19,244 nt of DNA, from the NCBI GenBank assembly GCA_043802925.1, contig JAZDKP010000277.1:1-19244 (forward strand), read 5' to 3'. Each line of letters starts with the position of its first letter. Position 1 is the stretch's first letter. The notes beneath the pieces are model-generated. The model had not been told where the DNA came from, ran no database searches, and saw nothing but the letters and a program-made list of their open reading frames with translations. The position numbers and the translations under genes are program-made. Positions 1-7,247 of this stretch are shown here, piece after piece. The stretch is from JAZDKP01 sp043802925. GTDB lineage: Bacteria > Fibrobacterota > OXYB2-FULL-49-7 > JAEUSG01.

Positions 1-2
1 CC

Positions 3-764
3 GCGGAATACATCGTTGAAGAAATCGCGCTCGTGCACAAGCGGTACAATATTGACGCAGTGCTGGTCGAAGACGACCTGTTCACCGGCGACCGGAAGCG
101 CGTCGTTGCGCTTGTGGACCTGCTGGGAAAACAGGGCCTGCTCGGGAAAATATCGTACTACGTGGCCGCACGCGCCGCACAACTCGATGACGAATGGGTG
201 GCGCTCTTGAAAACCCTGGGTGTTGTCAAGGTGGAACTGGGCATCGAATCAGGCTCGAACCGTATCGCGGCTTACCTCAAAACCGGCAAATCGTCAATGG
301 AGATAAACCGGGACGCGATTTCACGGTTGAACCGGGCCGGCATCACCGTGTACGCGGCCTTCATGGCCGGTGCGCCGCCCGAGACCATGGAGGACCTGAA
401 GCAGACGTGGAAAATGATAAAATGGATCCGCCGCAATCACGTGTACAACACCTGCGGCATCTCCGTGGCCACGCCGCTGCCGGGCACGGGCCTCTGGGAC
501 GATGCCGTGGCGCGCGGCCTCATGGACCCCGCGAACATGGACTGGGCACGGCTCTCGTCGCTGTCGGGCACGGTCAATTCGCCCGCGGGCATGGTCCACA
601 TCAACCGGCACATGACGGCCGAAGCGCTGCTGAAAGAAGTGGCGCGGATGAATTTTCGGATGCGGCTGGGGACCATGCGGAGCTTTATGGCGTTTCTGCC
701 GAGACGGCTGGGGAAGCTTAAAGCCAGGCTCACCCGTAAAACAGCTCCCGCGCCCTTGCCGTGA
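3..764 (+). CDS. Radical SAM protein, C-terminal part (5' end outside window)
   Basis: The reading frame is open from the window edge, so the start and the CxxxCxxC cluster motif lie upstream. What remains matches the back two thirds of a radical SAM TIM barrel as found in B12-binding-domain/radical SAM proteins: a VEDDLF strand near the beginning, the VELGIESGS motif (typical of the SAM-ribose contact), AFMAGAPPET (family form GxPGET) and ATPLPGTGL. These enzymes cleave S-adenosylmethionine at a [4Fe-4S] cluster to start radical chemistry, but the substrate cannot be told from this part. The last 35 bases overlap the end of the convergent N-acetyltransferase-like gene. The family call is firm; the substrate is unknown. 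Confidence 0.85.
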   Translation, partial: AEYIVEEIALVHKRYNIDAVLVEDDLFTGDRKRVVALVDLLGKQGLLGKISYYVAARAAQLDDEWVALLKTLGVVKVELGIESGSNRIAAYLKTGKSSMEINRDAISRLNRAGITVYAAFMAGAPPETMEDLKQTWKMIKWIRRNHVYNTCGISVATPLPGTGLWDDAVARGLMDPANMDWARLSSLSGTVNSPAGMVHINRHMTAEALLKEVARMNFRMRLGTMRSFMAFLPRRLGKLKARLTRKTAPAPLP

Positions 765-1485
765 CCTCCGGACTGATTCCGAAATGTTTTGACAGCGCCT
801 CGGGCATGGCCTTTTTGTCTACCCTGAACTTTTCCGACCCGCCCTTGCGGCGCACGTAGAGCGTTTCCTTCTGAAAATAGAGATGCGCGTCGCCCTTGAG
901 CAGGGTGACCACGGGGTAGTTCATCGCCTCTTTAAGAAACGAACCCTCCCAGGCATGAAGCAGTTCCTGCCCGCTTACGGGCGCGTCCTTAAGCGTAAAC
1001 CGGGCCTTGGTCTCACCTCCGTAGACCGTCTGCAGCCTAAAACGGCCGGTATCCTCGGGTAGAAGTTCGATTTTATTGTACACCGTTTCGACCGAGGAGC
1101 CGCCCTGTTCATTCAGTTCAATCGGCACGAAAGAAAGATAGCCCGGATCGAGCAGGTATTTTTTGCCCTCCCATTCGAGGACCACGCCGCAGTGGGTGTT
1201 TTTGCCATAGGTGCGGTCGCAGAGCACCGGATAGACCGGAAGTCCCTGCGCCCCGAGGTGCTTCCACAAAAACCACGTGAGTGAAAAACAGGTGCCGCCC
1301 GTGCCTTCCTGCCGATGGCCGCGCAGGAGCTCTTCGGGCGTGCGCAGGGACTGGTGCACGTCCTTTTCCGCATGGAACTTGATGACCTTGCTCAGGTTTT
1401 CATAAGGGATCCGCGAAAGGGTTGCTAATGCGGATTGTATTTGCGGGGGGAGCATGGCTGAAAGAAAAATAGCCTTTGGCTCCAT
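730..1485 (-). CDS. Arylamine N-acetyltransferase-like protein
   Basis: The 251-residue protein has the layout of the NAT family, which moves an acetyl group from acetyl-CoA to arylamines through a Cys-His-Asp triad. Visible are IPYENLSK (26-33; family form PFEN), GTGGTCFSL (61-69) with Cys66, THCGVVLEW with His98, and LLDPGY with Asp113. The usual RGGxC reads TGGTC here, so the conserved arginine is a threonine. It is somewhat shorter than typical NATs (about 270-280 residues). The natural substrate may not be an arylamine: NAT-like amide synthases and other transglutaminase-fold proteins share the triad. It starts with ATG at 1485, with no strong ribosome binding site, and its 3' end overlaps the radical SAM gene tail to tail. 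The family call is good; the substrate is unknown. Confidence 0.8.
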   Translation of the reverse strand: MEPKAIFLSAMLPPQIQSALATLSRIPYENLSKVIKFHAEKDVHQSLRTPEELLRGHRQEGTGGTCFSLTWFLWKHLGAQGLPVYPVLCDRTYGKNTHCGVVLEWEGKKYLLDPGYLSFVPIELNEQGGSSVETVYNKIELLPEDTGRFRLQTVYGGETKARFTLKDAPVSGQELLHAWEGSFLKEAMNYPVVTLLKGDAHLYFQKETLYVRRKGGSEKFRVDKKAMPEALSKHFGISPEVTARARELFYG

Positions 1486-1505
1486 GCTATCGAAAGCATG
1501 CTATC
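1483..1505. repeat. 9-bp direct repeat CATGCTATC at the start of the NAT-like gene
   Basis: CATGCTATC occurs at 1483-1491 and again at 1497-1505, separated by GAAAG, giving a period of 14 bases. The first copy contains the complement of the NAT-like start codon. The pair lies in the 75-nt divergent gap between the NAT-like gene and the HAD gene. It could be a regulator site or a small duplication; no regulator is recognisable next to it. Confidence 0.5.
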
Positions 1506-1560
1506 CATATCCCTTATGAAAGAATTTATTTTACACCCATCTTTCTATTGGGGAATTTAA

Positions 1561-2160
1561 ATGAAACGATACCTGTTTGACATTGGCGGCGTGCTGGTAA
1601 ACTTCAGCATCCCCCTGCTGATTGAGAAAATTGCCGCGGAAGGCCGCACTTCGACAGTTCGGGTGACAGAGGTCTTTGCCCATGACTTGACTGAAATGGT
1701 GGAAACCGGGCGAATCAGCGGGCCGTCGTTTTTTGACAGTTATGTCAAACCGATTCTCCCCCAATGGGCGTATGAAGACTGGATAGCCGCCTGGATGGAC
1801 AATTACTCCCTGAACGAACCGGGAATGCGGTTGCTGCGGGATATCAAAAAAGCCGGGCACCCTGTATACATTCTCAGCAACCTCGCGGAATACAACAAGA
1901 CCGCGTTGGAACGAAAATTTGCGGGATTCTTCAACAATGTGAAGACCGCTTTTTTCTCCTATGAACTGGGGCTTCATAAACCGGACACGGCCATTTACCA
2001 CGCAGTGGCGTCAAAACTGGGGGCCGAAGCGAACACGTTCGTTTTTTTTGACGATACCCCGAAGAACGTGGAAGGCGCAAAGGCCGCTGGCATGCAGGCC
2101 TTTCTTTTTACAAACGAAAATACGGCCGGCCAACAACCTCAACCAGGAGGCTCCGTATGA
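1561..2160 (+). CDS. HAD-superfamily phosphatase (HAD-IA, YihX-like)
   Basis: The 199-residue protein is a haloacid-dehalogenase-type hydrolase, probably a cytoplasmic phosphatase for a small phosphorylated metabolite. Motif I is YLFDIGGVLV with nucleophile Asp7. The second aspartate of the common DxD is a glycine, as in the YihX group (DLGN form). Motif II is ILSN (Ser106), motif III is LHKPD (Lys140) and motif IV is FFDDTPKNV (Asp164/Asp165), followed by EGAKAAGMQAF. A GGGGA about seven bases upstream supports the ATG. The stop overlaps the start of the next gene by four bases (ATGA), so the two are probably translated together. The substrate is not predictable. Confidence 0.88.
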   Translation: MKRYLFDIGGVLVNFSIPLLIEKIAAEGRTSTVRVTEVFAHDLTEMVETGRISGPSFFDSYVKPILPQWAYEDWIAAWMDNYSLNEPGMRLLRDIKKAGHPVYILSNLAEYNKTALERKFAGFFNNVKTAFFSYELGLHKPDTAIYHAVASKLGAEANTFVFFDDTPKNVEGAKAAGMQAFLFTNENTAGQQPQPGGSV

Positions 2161-2939
2161 AAACCACGATTTTTTATTACACCGGCACCGGGAATACGCT
2201 CTGGGCCGCGCGCACGCTCGCGGACAAACTGGGCGACGCGGAACTCGTTCCGATTGCGGACTGGAAGCCCGGTGTCGGACGGATTGATTCGAAGGGGATC
2301 GGCCTCGCCTTCCCGGTCTATATCTGGGGGCTGCCCGCGCGCGTCATCCGGTTTCTGGACGAACTCGCGTCCATGAAGCCGGACTACTGTTTTGCGCTGG
2401 CCGTAAACGGCGGCCAGGTGGCAACCACACTGGTGCAGTTGAAAAAGCTGCTGAAAAGAAAGGGGATTGCGCTCGCTTCGGGCTTTGACATCACGATGCC
2501 TTCCAACTACATCCCCTGGGGCGGCCCGCCGGCAAAAGAAAAACAGGAGGCGCTTTTTTCCGCTGCGGAGAAGAAGCTGGATACGGTTGCCGGAATTATC
2601 CGGGTGCGCGAAACGCACCCCGTGGACAAGGGCCCCCTCTGGCAGAACCTGCTTTTTTCACTGCTTTATAAAATCAGTTTCAAGCAAATCCCGAAAATGG
2701 ACAAAAGTTTCTGGGTGGATGAAAAATGCAACGCCTGCGGCACCTGCGCCCGGGTCTGCCCATCCGGAAACATCACCTTGCCGGAAAAAAAACCCGTGTG
2801 GAACCGCCATTGCGAACAGTGCCTTGCCTGCCTGCAATGGTGCCCGCAGGAAGCCGTCCAGTTCGGCAAAAAGACGCCGGGCTACAAGCGCTACCACCAT
2901 CCCGCAATCCGCCTGAAGGACATGCTGAGGACACGCTAA
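2157..2939 (+). CDS. EFR1-family flavodoxin/4Fe-4S ferredoxin fusion protein
   Basis: The 260-residue electron-transfer protein begins with a flavodoxin-like domain whose phosphate loop is TGTGNT (9-14), with FPVYIWG and VNGG further along, and ends in a dicluster ferredoxin domain. Cluster 1 is Cys191-x2-Cys194-x2-Cys197-x3-Cys201-Pro and cluster 2 is Cys219-x2-Cys222-x2-Cys225-x3-Cys229-Pro, each fit for one [4Fe-4S] centre. The FGKKTPGYKRYHHP tail is typical of EFR1 proteins. The partner reductase or oxidase is unknown; anaerobes often carry several such proteins. A strong AGGAGG lies seven bases before the ATG, inside the end of the HAD gene. The stop overlaps the convergent transporter by four bases. 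Confidence 0.9.
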   Translation: MKTTIFYYTGTGNTLWAARTLADKLGDAELVPIADWKPGVGRIDSKGIGLAFPVYIWGLPARVIRFLDELASMKPDYCFALAVNGGQVATTLVQLKKLLKRKGIALASGFDITMPSNYIPWGGPPAKEKQEALFSAAEKKLDTVAGIIRVRETHPVDKGPLWQNLLFSLLYKISFKQIPKMDKSFWVDEKCNACGTCARVCPSGNITLPEKKPVWNRHCEQCLACLQWCPQEAVQFGKKTPGYKRYHHPAIRLKDMLRTR

Positions 2940-4132
2940 TCATGCGCCGGTATTAATCCGCCTGACGCAGTCCCCTTTTTCATCCGCGACACCACGGCCA
3001 TGCTCGCAAGCGCGGCCGGGATGCCAATGAGAAAGGCCCACCGGTACCCCGCATACTTCCAGAGCAACCCGCCCGTAAAGGGCATGGCAACAGCCGCCAC
3101 ATGGTTGGCCGCGACACCCATGGATAAAAGCGGCGTATGCTCTGACTTGGGCGCGATGCGATTCACGTACGTGGTGAATGCGAGCGTGGAGACCGAAAGC
3201 GTCCCATCCACAAGAAAGACCGCGTAGAGTACGGTTGCGAAATTGATATACGCATAGGCGCAGAACACAAGGATGAGCGCGCCATAATAGCCGTACAAGA
3301 CGCGTCTTTCTCCAGTCCTATCAATGAGCCGGCCCATGGAAGGCGCGCAAATCCATCCGAAGAGCTGGATGAGGCCATAGAGGACAAGCATGGTCGAAAG
3401 GGAGGCGTGGTGATTCTTGACCAGGAGAAAACCGGCGAAGCAGAGTGCAATCTGCTTGCGCCACCCTTCGAAAAAGCAAAGCAGATAATAGGTGGCGTAG
3501 GCGCGGCGGAAGACGAATTTGGGCCCGGGCGTTTTGAGGGCGCGCGGGATGGCGAGGCAGGATATGGCACCGAACAACGCCACGCCGCCAGCAACGAGGT
3601 AGAGCGGCCGGATGGGCAGGTGCGCCTGCGTGAGCACAAACGCAAGCAGGAGCCCGAGTCCCGCGCCCACGGAGCCCGCGGCCGACACCTGCCCGAGCCG
3701 CGCGCCTGCCCTTCCTTTTTCCGCGAGCGCCAGGGCCATGGAATTGGGAAGCGGCATCCACATGTGCAGCCCCTGGCTCCAGACCAGGCTGAGGATGATG
3801 ACACCCGTGAACGAGGACACAAAGGCATAGGCCGCGAGGCCCACGGCGAACACGGTGATCACCAGGGACGCGATGAGTGATTCAGTGATGCCCGCCAGGA
3901 GCGCAAGCAGGGCAAACGCGAAGATGCCGCAGCTTTCGCGCACCGCCTCAAGCAGCCCGGCCTGAAAGCCGGTGATGCCGAGTTCCTGCACGAGGAAATT
4001 GTTGTTGAGCCCGACCTGCAGGAGAACCGCAAAACTCACGGCGCCGGAAGCGACCTGGAGAAAGAAAAGCCCGCGTTTGCGGCTGTGATCAGAAAGCGCC
4101 CCGGGATCCGGGGCGCCTGTGTCATGCGTCAT
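2936..4132 (-). CDS. MFS transporter
   Basis: The 398-residue inner-membrane protein has about 12 hydrophobic segments in two halves, as in the major facilitator superfamily. The first transmembrane region follows SRKRGLFFLQ. Between the second and third helices lies GITGFQAGLLEAVRE, and in the second half PSMGRLIDRTGERRVL matches the MFS loop 8-9 motif (GxxxDRxGRR form). The cytoplasmic midpoint is RALKTPGPKFVFRRAY. The substrate cannot be inferred. It lies 43 bases downstream of the LysM gene on the same strand with no obvious terminator, so it may be read through from that operon. No clear ribosome binding site precedes the ATG at 4132. Confidence 0.85.
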   Translation of the reverse strand: MTHDTGAPDPGALSDHSRKRGLFFLQVASGAVSFAVLLQVGLNNNFLVQELGITGFQAGLLEAVRESCGIFAFALLALLAGITESLIASLVITVFAVGLAAYAFVSSFTGVIILSLVWSQGLHMWMPLPNSMALALAEKGRAGARLGQVSAAGSVGAGLGLLLAFVLTQAHLPIRPLYLVAGGVALFGAISCLAIPRALKTPGPKFVFRRAYATYYLLCFFEGWRKQIALCFAGFLLVKNHHASLSTMLVLYGLIQLFGWICAPSMGRLIDRTGERRVLYGYYGALILVFCAYAYINFATVLYAVFLVDGTLSVSTLAFTTYVNRIAPKSEHTPLLSMGVAANHVAAVAMPFTGGLLWKYAGYRWAFLIGIPAALASMAVVSRMKKGTASGGLIPAHD

Positions 4133-4175
4133 GAAATGGCTGCTGTTCGAAGGTGCGTTTCTGAATCCCTCCGCA

Positions 4176-5087
4176 TTACTGCGGAATGGTCAGGGTTTCG
4201 CCGGGGATGATGAAATCCTCGGGGCCCGTATATTTGGCATCGGAATGCGATGTCTTGTAATTGTTGTAGGCCTTCTCGATTTTGTCCTTGTTGACTTCGT
4301 AAATGCGCGTCCACTGCTTGGCATCGCCCCAGAGCTTGAGCGCCATCTTGGAGAGGGTCTGCCGGTTGTTGGCCACGTATTTGACCGTGTAGGAGGTGGT
4401 GCCGGGCTGGAGGTCCTCAAGGCCGGCAAGCGGGTCGCCGGACTCGGCGGGCGCTGACGCGGCCGCAGCCTCGGCGGCCTGCCGTTTGGCCTCAAGTTTG
4501 GCCTGGCGCGCTTCTTCGGCGCGCTGTTTGGCCTCAAGCTTGGCCTGCTTGGCCGCGTCGATTTTGGCCTGTTTGGCCGCTGCCGCTGCGGAGACATTTT
4601 CGGACTCGGCCCGGCCGATGGCGGATCGGGCATTGCCCACGCTGGTTTCCGCACCGTTGAAAAGCTCGGACGCGCCCGGCATATAAATGGCGCGGTCCTG
4701 CTTGAGCGTGGTAAGACGCGATTCGAAGCCCGGCACTTCACCCTGGCGAGCGACGATTTCAGCCGAAGCCGCGCCGGTAAAGGCGTCGGCCTGCGAAATG
4801 AGCTCCGCAACCTGGCCCTTCCACTGGGTAAGACCTTCGGGGGTAGTGCCTGCCGCGATAAAGGCGTCTGCGCGGTTTTTGGCAACCTGTTTGGCCACTT
4901 CCTTGAGCTGTTCCTTGAGCGAAGAGACTGCGGCCTGGGCCACAGCGATGCCTTCCTTGGCGGTCTGTTCGCGCTTGATACCATTATCAAACTGGGTTTT
5001 GTACTCTTTCATGTCAATCTGGGCAAAACAGGCCGCGGCAAGAGAGAGGGCAAGAAACACGACGGATATTCTGATGGTTGTTTGCAT
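4176..5087 (-). CDS. Secreted coiled-coil LysM-domain protein
   Basis: The 303-residue envelope protein has an N-terminal signal peptide (residues 1 to about 22). The LAAAC around Cys20 is a poor lipobox, and CFA/Q would serve signal peptidase I, so lipid attachment is uncertain. Residues 25-160 are helical and rich in Ala, Lys and Glu. Residues 165-212 are an Ala/Lys/Glu coiled coil with two tandem 14-residue repeats (181-194 and 195-208). A LysM-like domain fills the C-terminus (about 232-302): YTVKYVANNRQTLSKMALKL, then WTRIYEVNKDKI, then IPGETLTIP. LysM domains bind peptidoglycan glycans, so the protein probably sits at the wall with the coil as spacer. GGGAG before the ATG supports the start. 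It is 16 bases downstream of the small coiled-coil gene and surely co-transcribed with it. Confidence 0.85.
   Translation of the reverse strand: MQTTIRISVVFLALSLAAACFAQIDMKEYKTQFDNGIKREQTAKEGIAVAQAAVSSLKEQLKEVAKQVAKNRADAFIAAGTTPEGLTQWKGQVAELISQADAFTGAASAEIVARQGEVPGFESRLTTLKQDRAIYMPGASELFNGAETSVGNARSAIGRAESENVSAAAAAKQAKIDAAKQAKLEAKQRAEEARQAKLEAKRQAAEAAAASAPAESGDPLAGLEDLQPGTTSYTVKYVANNRQTLSKMALKLWGDAKQWTRIYEVNKDKIEKAYNNYKTSHSDAKYTGPEDFIIPGETLTIPQ
4464..4547 (-). repeat. Two tandem 42-bp repeats coding 14-residue coil units
   Basis: Within the LysM gene, 4506-4547 and 4464-4505 encode QAKLEAKQRAEEAR and QAKLEAKRQAAEAA. The bases are also nearly identical at the beginning of each unit. Further looser AKxAKxxA units precede them. 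The repeat lengthens the coiled coil and is a place where copy number could vary between strains. Confidence 0.75.
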
Positions 5088-5103
5088 ATTATCTCCCTAG
5101 ATA

Positions 5104-5361
5104 TTACTGGCCGACCTTCGCCTTGACAGCGCTCAGCTCCTCTTCGGTTTTCTTGAGTTCCTGCTTTTTGGCCTCAAGCTGGGACTCAAGGTCAGCCTTC
5201 TGGGCGGTCAGGTCCGCCAATTTCTTTTCCGCGGTTTCCGCGGCCTGCACCTGTTCCTGTAATTTTGTCATTTCTTCGACATTGGCCTTGCGCGCCCAAC
5301 CGGACGACAGCAAGCCGGTGCTGAAAACGGCAAGCAGGGTAAATACGAGATATTTTTTCAT
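5104..5361 (-). CDS. Short secreted coiled-coil protein (Lpp-like in form)
   Basis: The 85-residue protein has a clear signal peptide (MKKYLVFTLLAVFSTGLLSSGWA, residues 1-23) and a mature part of about 60 residues that is one uninterrupted charged helix with heptad-like hydrophobics (LQEQVQ, LADLTAQKADLESQLEAKKQELKK). It has no cysteine, so it is not a lipoprotein. The form recalls short periplasmic helical proteins such as Lpp, but no homology is claimed. The start at 5361 is chosen over any upstream start because the signal peptide begins there, an AAGGGG site lies just before it, and a near-consensus promoter lies about 40 bases upstream. First gene of the coiled-coil/LysM operon. Confidence 0.85.
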   Translation of the reverse strand: MKKYLVFTLLAVFSTGLLSSGWARKANVEEMTKLQEQVQAAETAEKKLADLTAQKADLESQLEAKKQELKKTEEELSAVKAKVGQ

Positions 5362-5397
5362 TGGAAAACACCCCTTGGCTTTAAGTAATGTTGCAAT

Positions 5398-5426
5398 ATT
5401 ATATGATTTTGGACGGGCTGAGTCAA
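5398..5426 (-). promoter_or_regulatory. Near-consensus sigma-70 promoter of the coiled-coil/LysM operon
   Basis: Read on the minus strand, the -35 box is TTGACT (5426-5421) and the -10 box is TATAAT (5403-5398), with exactly 17 bases between. Transcription would begin near 5391, giving a leader of about 30 bases that contains AAGGGG before the ATG at 5361. Eleven of twelve consensus bases match, so strong constitutive expression is likely. Confidence 0.8.
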
Positions 5427-5453
5427 GGAGAATACGCGGCACATCCATATGTT

Positions 5454-5483
5454 TTGCGTCATGAAAACAACAAATGGTATTTT
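5454..5483 (+). promoter_or_regulatory. Possible weak promoter for the small membrane protein gene
   Basis: TTGCGT (5454-5459) and TATTTT (5478-5483) are 18 bases apart and lie 25 bases before the ATG at 5509, which has its own AAGGAG site. The match is only moderate. The gene is divergent from the LysM operon, so some promoter must lie in this 147-nt gap. Confidence 0.3.
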
Positions 5484-5508
5484 GCTGATGCTTTAAGGAG
5501 ACCTGAGC

Positions 5509-5826
5509 ATGGATGAAAATGAACCCTCTCCCTTCATTGACGCGTTGAAGAGCCCCTTCAACGCGGTGGTCTTCCTCATCGGCATCACGTGCCTCATCGA
5601 CCTGTACATGGGCAGCCCGCTGGCCCATAAGCTCGCCGTGCTCCAGGTCCGGGCCACGGGCGCGGACCCGGCCGTGAAGAATTTCAAAATCGTCTCGTTT
5701 TTCGGCATCTTTCCCACGTTCGAAGCTTACGCCCGCAGGCTTGACATCGGCGTCAGCGTCATCACGCTCGGGCTGTCGGGCTTTTACTACCTGCGCGGAC
5801 TGGTGCGCGCATGGATGATGCGGTAA
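5509..5826 (+). CDS. Small membrane protein, unknown function
   Basis: The 105-residue protein is not recognised. It has two hydrophobic stretches, about 17-36 (FNAVVFLIGITCLIDLYMG) and about 78-98 (LDIGVSVITLGLSGFYYLRG), separated by a polar loop of about 40 residues that includes KLAVLQVRATGADPAVKNFK. The N-terminus is acidic and the C-terminus is basic (RAWMMR), so both ends could be cytoplasmic. A good AAGGAG site nine bases before the ATG and codon use like that of the neighbours support a real gene. It is followed after 33 bases by the methyltransferase gene and may be co-transcribed with it. Confidence 0.7.
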   Translation: MDENEPSPFIDALKSPFNAVVFLIGITCLIDLYMGSPLAHKLAVLQVRATGADPAVKNFKIVSFFGIFPTFEAYARRLDIGVSVITLGLSGFYYLRGLVRAWMMR

Positions 5827-5859
5827 AAGCGAACCTTCCCGCGAAAGCTAAAAACCACG

Positions 5860-6996
5860 ATGACCTTCTCCAGCTTCCTGCCCCGGACAGAATCCGCGCA
5901 CCGCAGTCCCGCCCTTGAACCACTGGCGCATCTTCAATACGCGCAGGAACTCGAATACAAGAATACGGCCGTATGGGAATTCTGGAAACACCACCGGCTA
6001 AGACCTGTGCTTGCCTCCCTTGTTCCGTCTCCCATGCCCCGCGGCTACCGCACCACCACCAAACGCCGTATACCCATTGCAAAACAGACCGTATCTCTTC
6101 TGGAGCCGCCCGAGCACGGCCGCCTCTATACCTTCATCGCTGAAAAGCTTTCCACCCCGGGCTATCGCGCGCTCGCCGGTGCGCTCAACTTTGTCATTGT
6201 CCGGGGCAGCTATACCGAGCGCACGGTCATCTTCAATGTATGCAGGCTGGACGGGCCCATTGTCAAGAAACTCAAGAATCTGTCACAGCACCTCCCAGTC
6301 TTTGACGCGGCCGTGGTTTCGGCCTTTGTCTTTGTGGACCCCACGCGCTCGGACTATTATCTCGACATCGGAGAGGTCCCGGACGGCCTCAAGTCCAAAA
6401 AGCTGTTCGGCCCGGAAAAGATTTTTGTGAAGTTCAACGAAAGCCGCTACCAGTTCGGACCCACGCTCTTTTCACAGGTCAACCACGCCATGGTGCCGGT
6501 CATGCTGGAGAAAGTGAAGGGACTGCTGTCCCCTTCCCCTTCCGGCCACCTCATTGACCTCTACTGCGGCTACGGCCTGTTCACCCATTTTCTGGCCCCG
6601 GGCTTTGCGCACGCCTGCGGGCTCGAGGCCGTCGGCCCCGCGGTGGAGGCGGCCCGGGAAAACGCAAAGTTCCATAAAGGAAGCGGGAAGACCCTCTTTC
6701 GCACGGGCCGAATTTCGGGCGTCACATTCGCGAACCTGCTGCCCCGTTCCGATGGCCACCCCGAATACCTGTTCACGGACCCGCCGCGGCAGGGCATGGA
6801 CCCGGTTTCCATCACCGCGCTCTGTCAACGTGCGCCCGTGCGGGTGGTGGAGGCCTGCTGCGGTATTGACGAAGTACCGGGACAGGTCGCGGCCTGGGAA
6901 AAGGGGGGCTACCGACTTGCATCCGCAGTGCCGCTTGATATGTTCGCGGGCACCGCGCATCTGGAAACGCTGCTGCTGTTTGAACCTCACGGATAA
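5860..6996 (+). CDS. TrmA/RlmD-family RNA (uracil-5-)-methyltransferase-like protein
   Basis: The 378-residue protein matches the class I SAM-dependent m5U RNA methyltransferases. Visible are YRTTTKRRI (63-71), FSQVN (204-208), the SAM site DLYCGYG (233-239), DPPRQG (307-312), a cysteine pair at 333-334 in the position of the catalytic nucleophile (the distance to the GGY motif favours Cys334), and LDMFAGTAHLE with general base Glu369. There is no TRAM domain. The cluster-binding cysteines of RlmD/RlmCD are absent: the matching region reads LEPLAHLQYAQELEYK. It should therefore be a cluster-free member, closer to TrmA in build. The target, tRNA U54 or an rRNA uridine, cannot be assigned. No ribosome binding site is seen before the ATG. 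Confidence 0.85.
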   Translation: MTFSSFLPRTESAHRSPALEPLAHLQYAQELEYKNTAVWEFWKHHRLRPVLASLVPSPMPRGYRTTTKRRIPIAKQTVSLLEPPEHGRLYTFIAEKLSTPGYRALAGALNFVIVRGSYTERTVIFNVCRLDGPIVKKLKNLSQHLPVFDAAVVSAFVFVDPTRSDYYLDIGEVPDGLKSKKLFGPEKIFVKFNESRYQFGPTLFSQVNHAMVPVMLEKVKGLLSPSPSGHLIDLYCGYGLFTHFLAPGFAHACGLEAVGPAVEAARENAKFHKGSGKTLFRTGRISGVTFANLLPRSDGHPEYLFTDPPRQGMDPVSITALCQRAPVRVVEACCGIDEVPGQVAAWEKGGYRLASAVPLDMFAGTAHLETLLLFEPHG

Positions 6997-7048
6997 TTTT
7001 ATATTTTGACCGTCCCCGTTAAACAAAGACCCTTTCTGGAGGCGTTCC

Positions 7049-7192
7049 ATGAAAGCCTTTCTTTCGTCCTGGCAGGCCTATGCATTCGGTTCCGCCTTTT
7101 TCGCGGCGCTCTTCCTGAAGGAGGCTATCACCTGGAAAGTGGCGCTTGGGGGCTCCCTCGTCGCGGCCGGCGCCGTGTTGCTCGCATTATAA
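7049..7192 (+). CDS. 47-residue EamA-like membrane hairpin protein
   Basis: ATG at 7049 opens a 47-codon frame ending in TAA at 7190-7192, with TGGAGG seven bases before the start. The protein has two hydrophobic segments, YAFGSAFFAALFL and VALGGSLVAAGAVLLAL, joined by KEAITWK. The second part resembles the last two helices of EamA/DMT transporters (family form E.lTw...lG..LI..Gv.ll). It could be a stand-alone half-hairpin that works as an oligomer, or the remnant of a larger transporter. The strong ribosome binding site and intact frame favour a real small gene. It lies 55 bases before the dehydrogenase gene. Confidence 0.65.
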   Translation: MKAFLSSWQAYAFGSAFFAALFLKEAITWKVALGGSLVAAGAVLLAL

Positions 7193-7247
7193 ATGAAGAT
7201 AGTTGAGCGCATGCAATAAGGGAGCCAAGATAAGAAAACAGCCTGAT

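Noticed and set aside
3407..3880. A 157-codon plus-strand open frame inside the MFS gene
   Set aside because: It is antisense to transmembrane-coding sequence and gives a charged product typical of such shadows.
7193..7219. An eight-codon frame (MKIVERMQ) before the dehydrogenase, considered as a displaced start of that enzyme
   Set aside because: It is closed by a stop, and the dehydrogenase domain begins normally at the ATG at 7248; no frameshift is needed.
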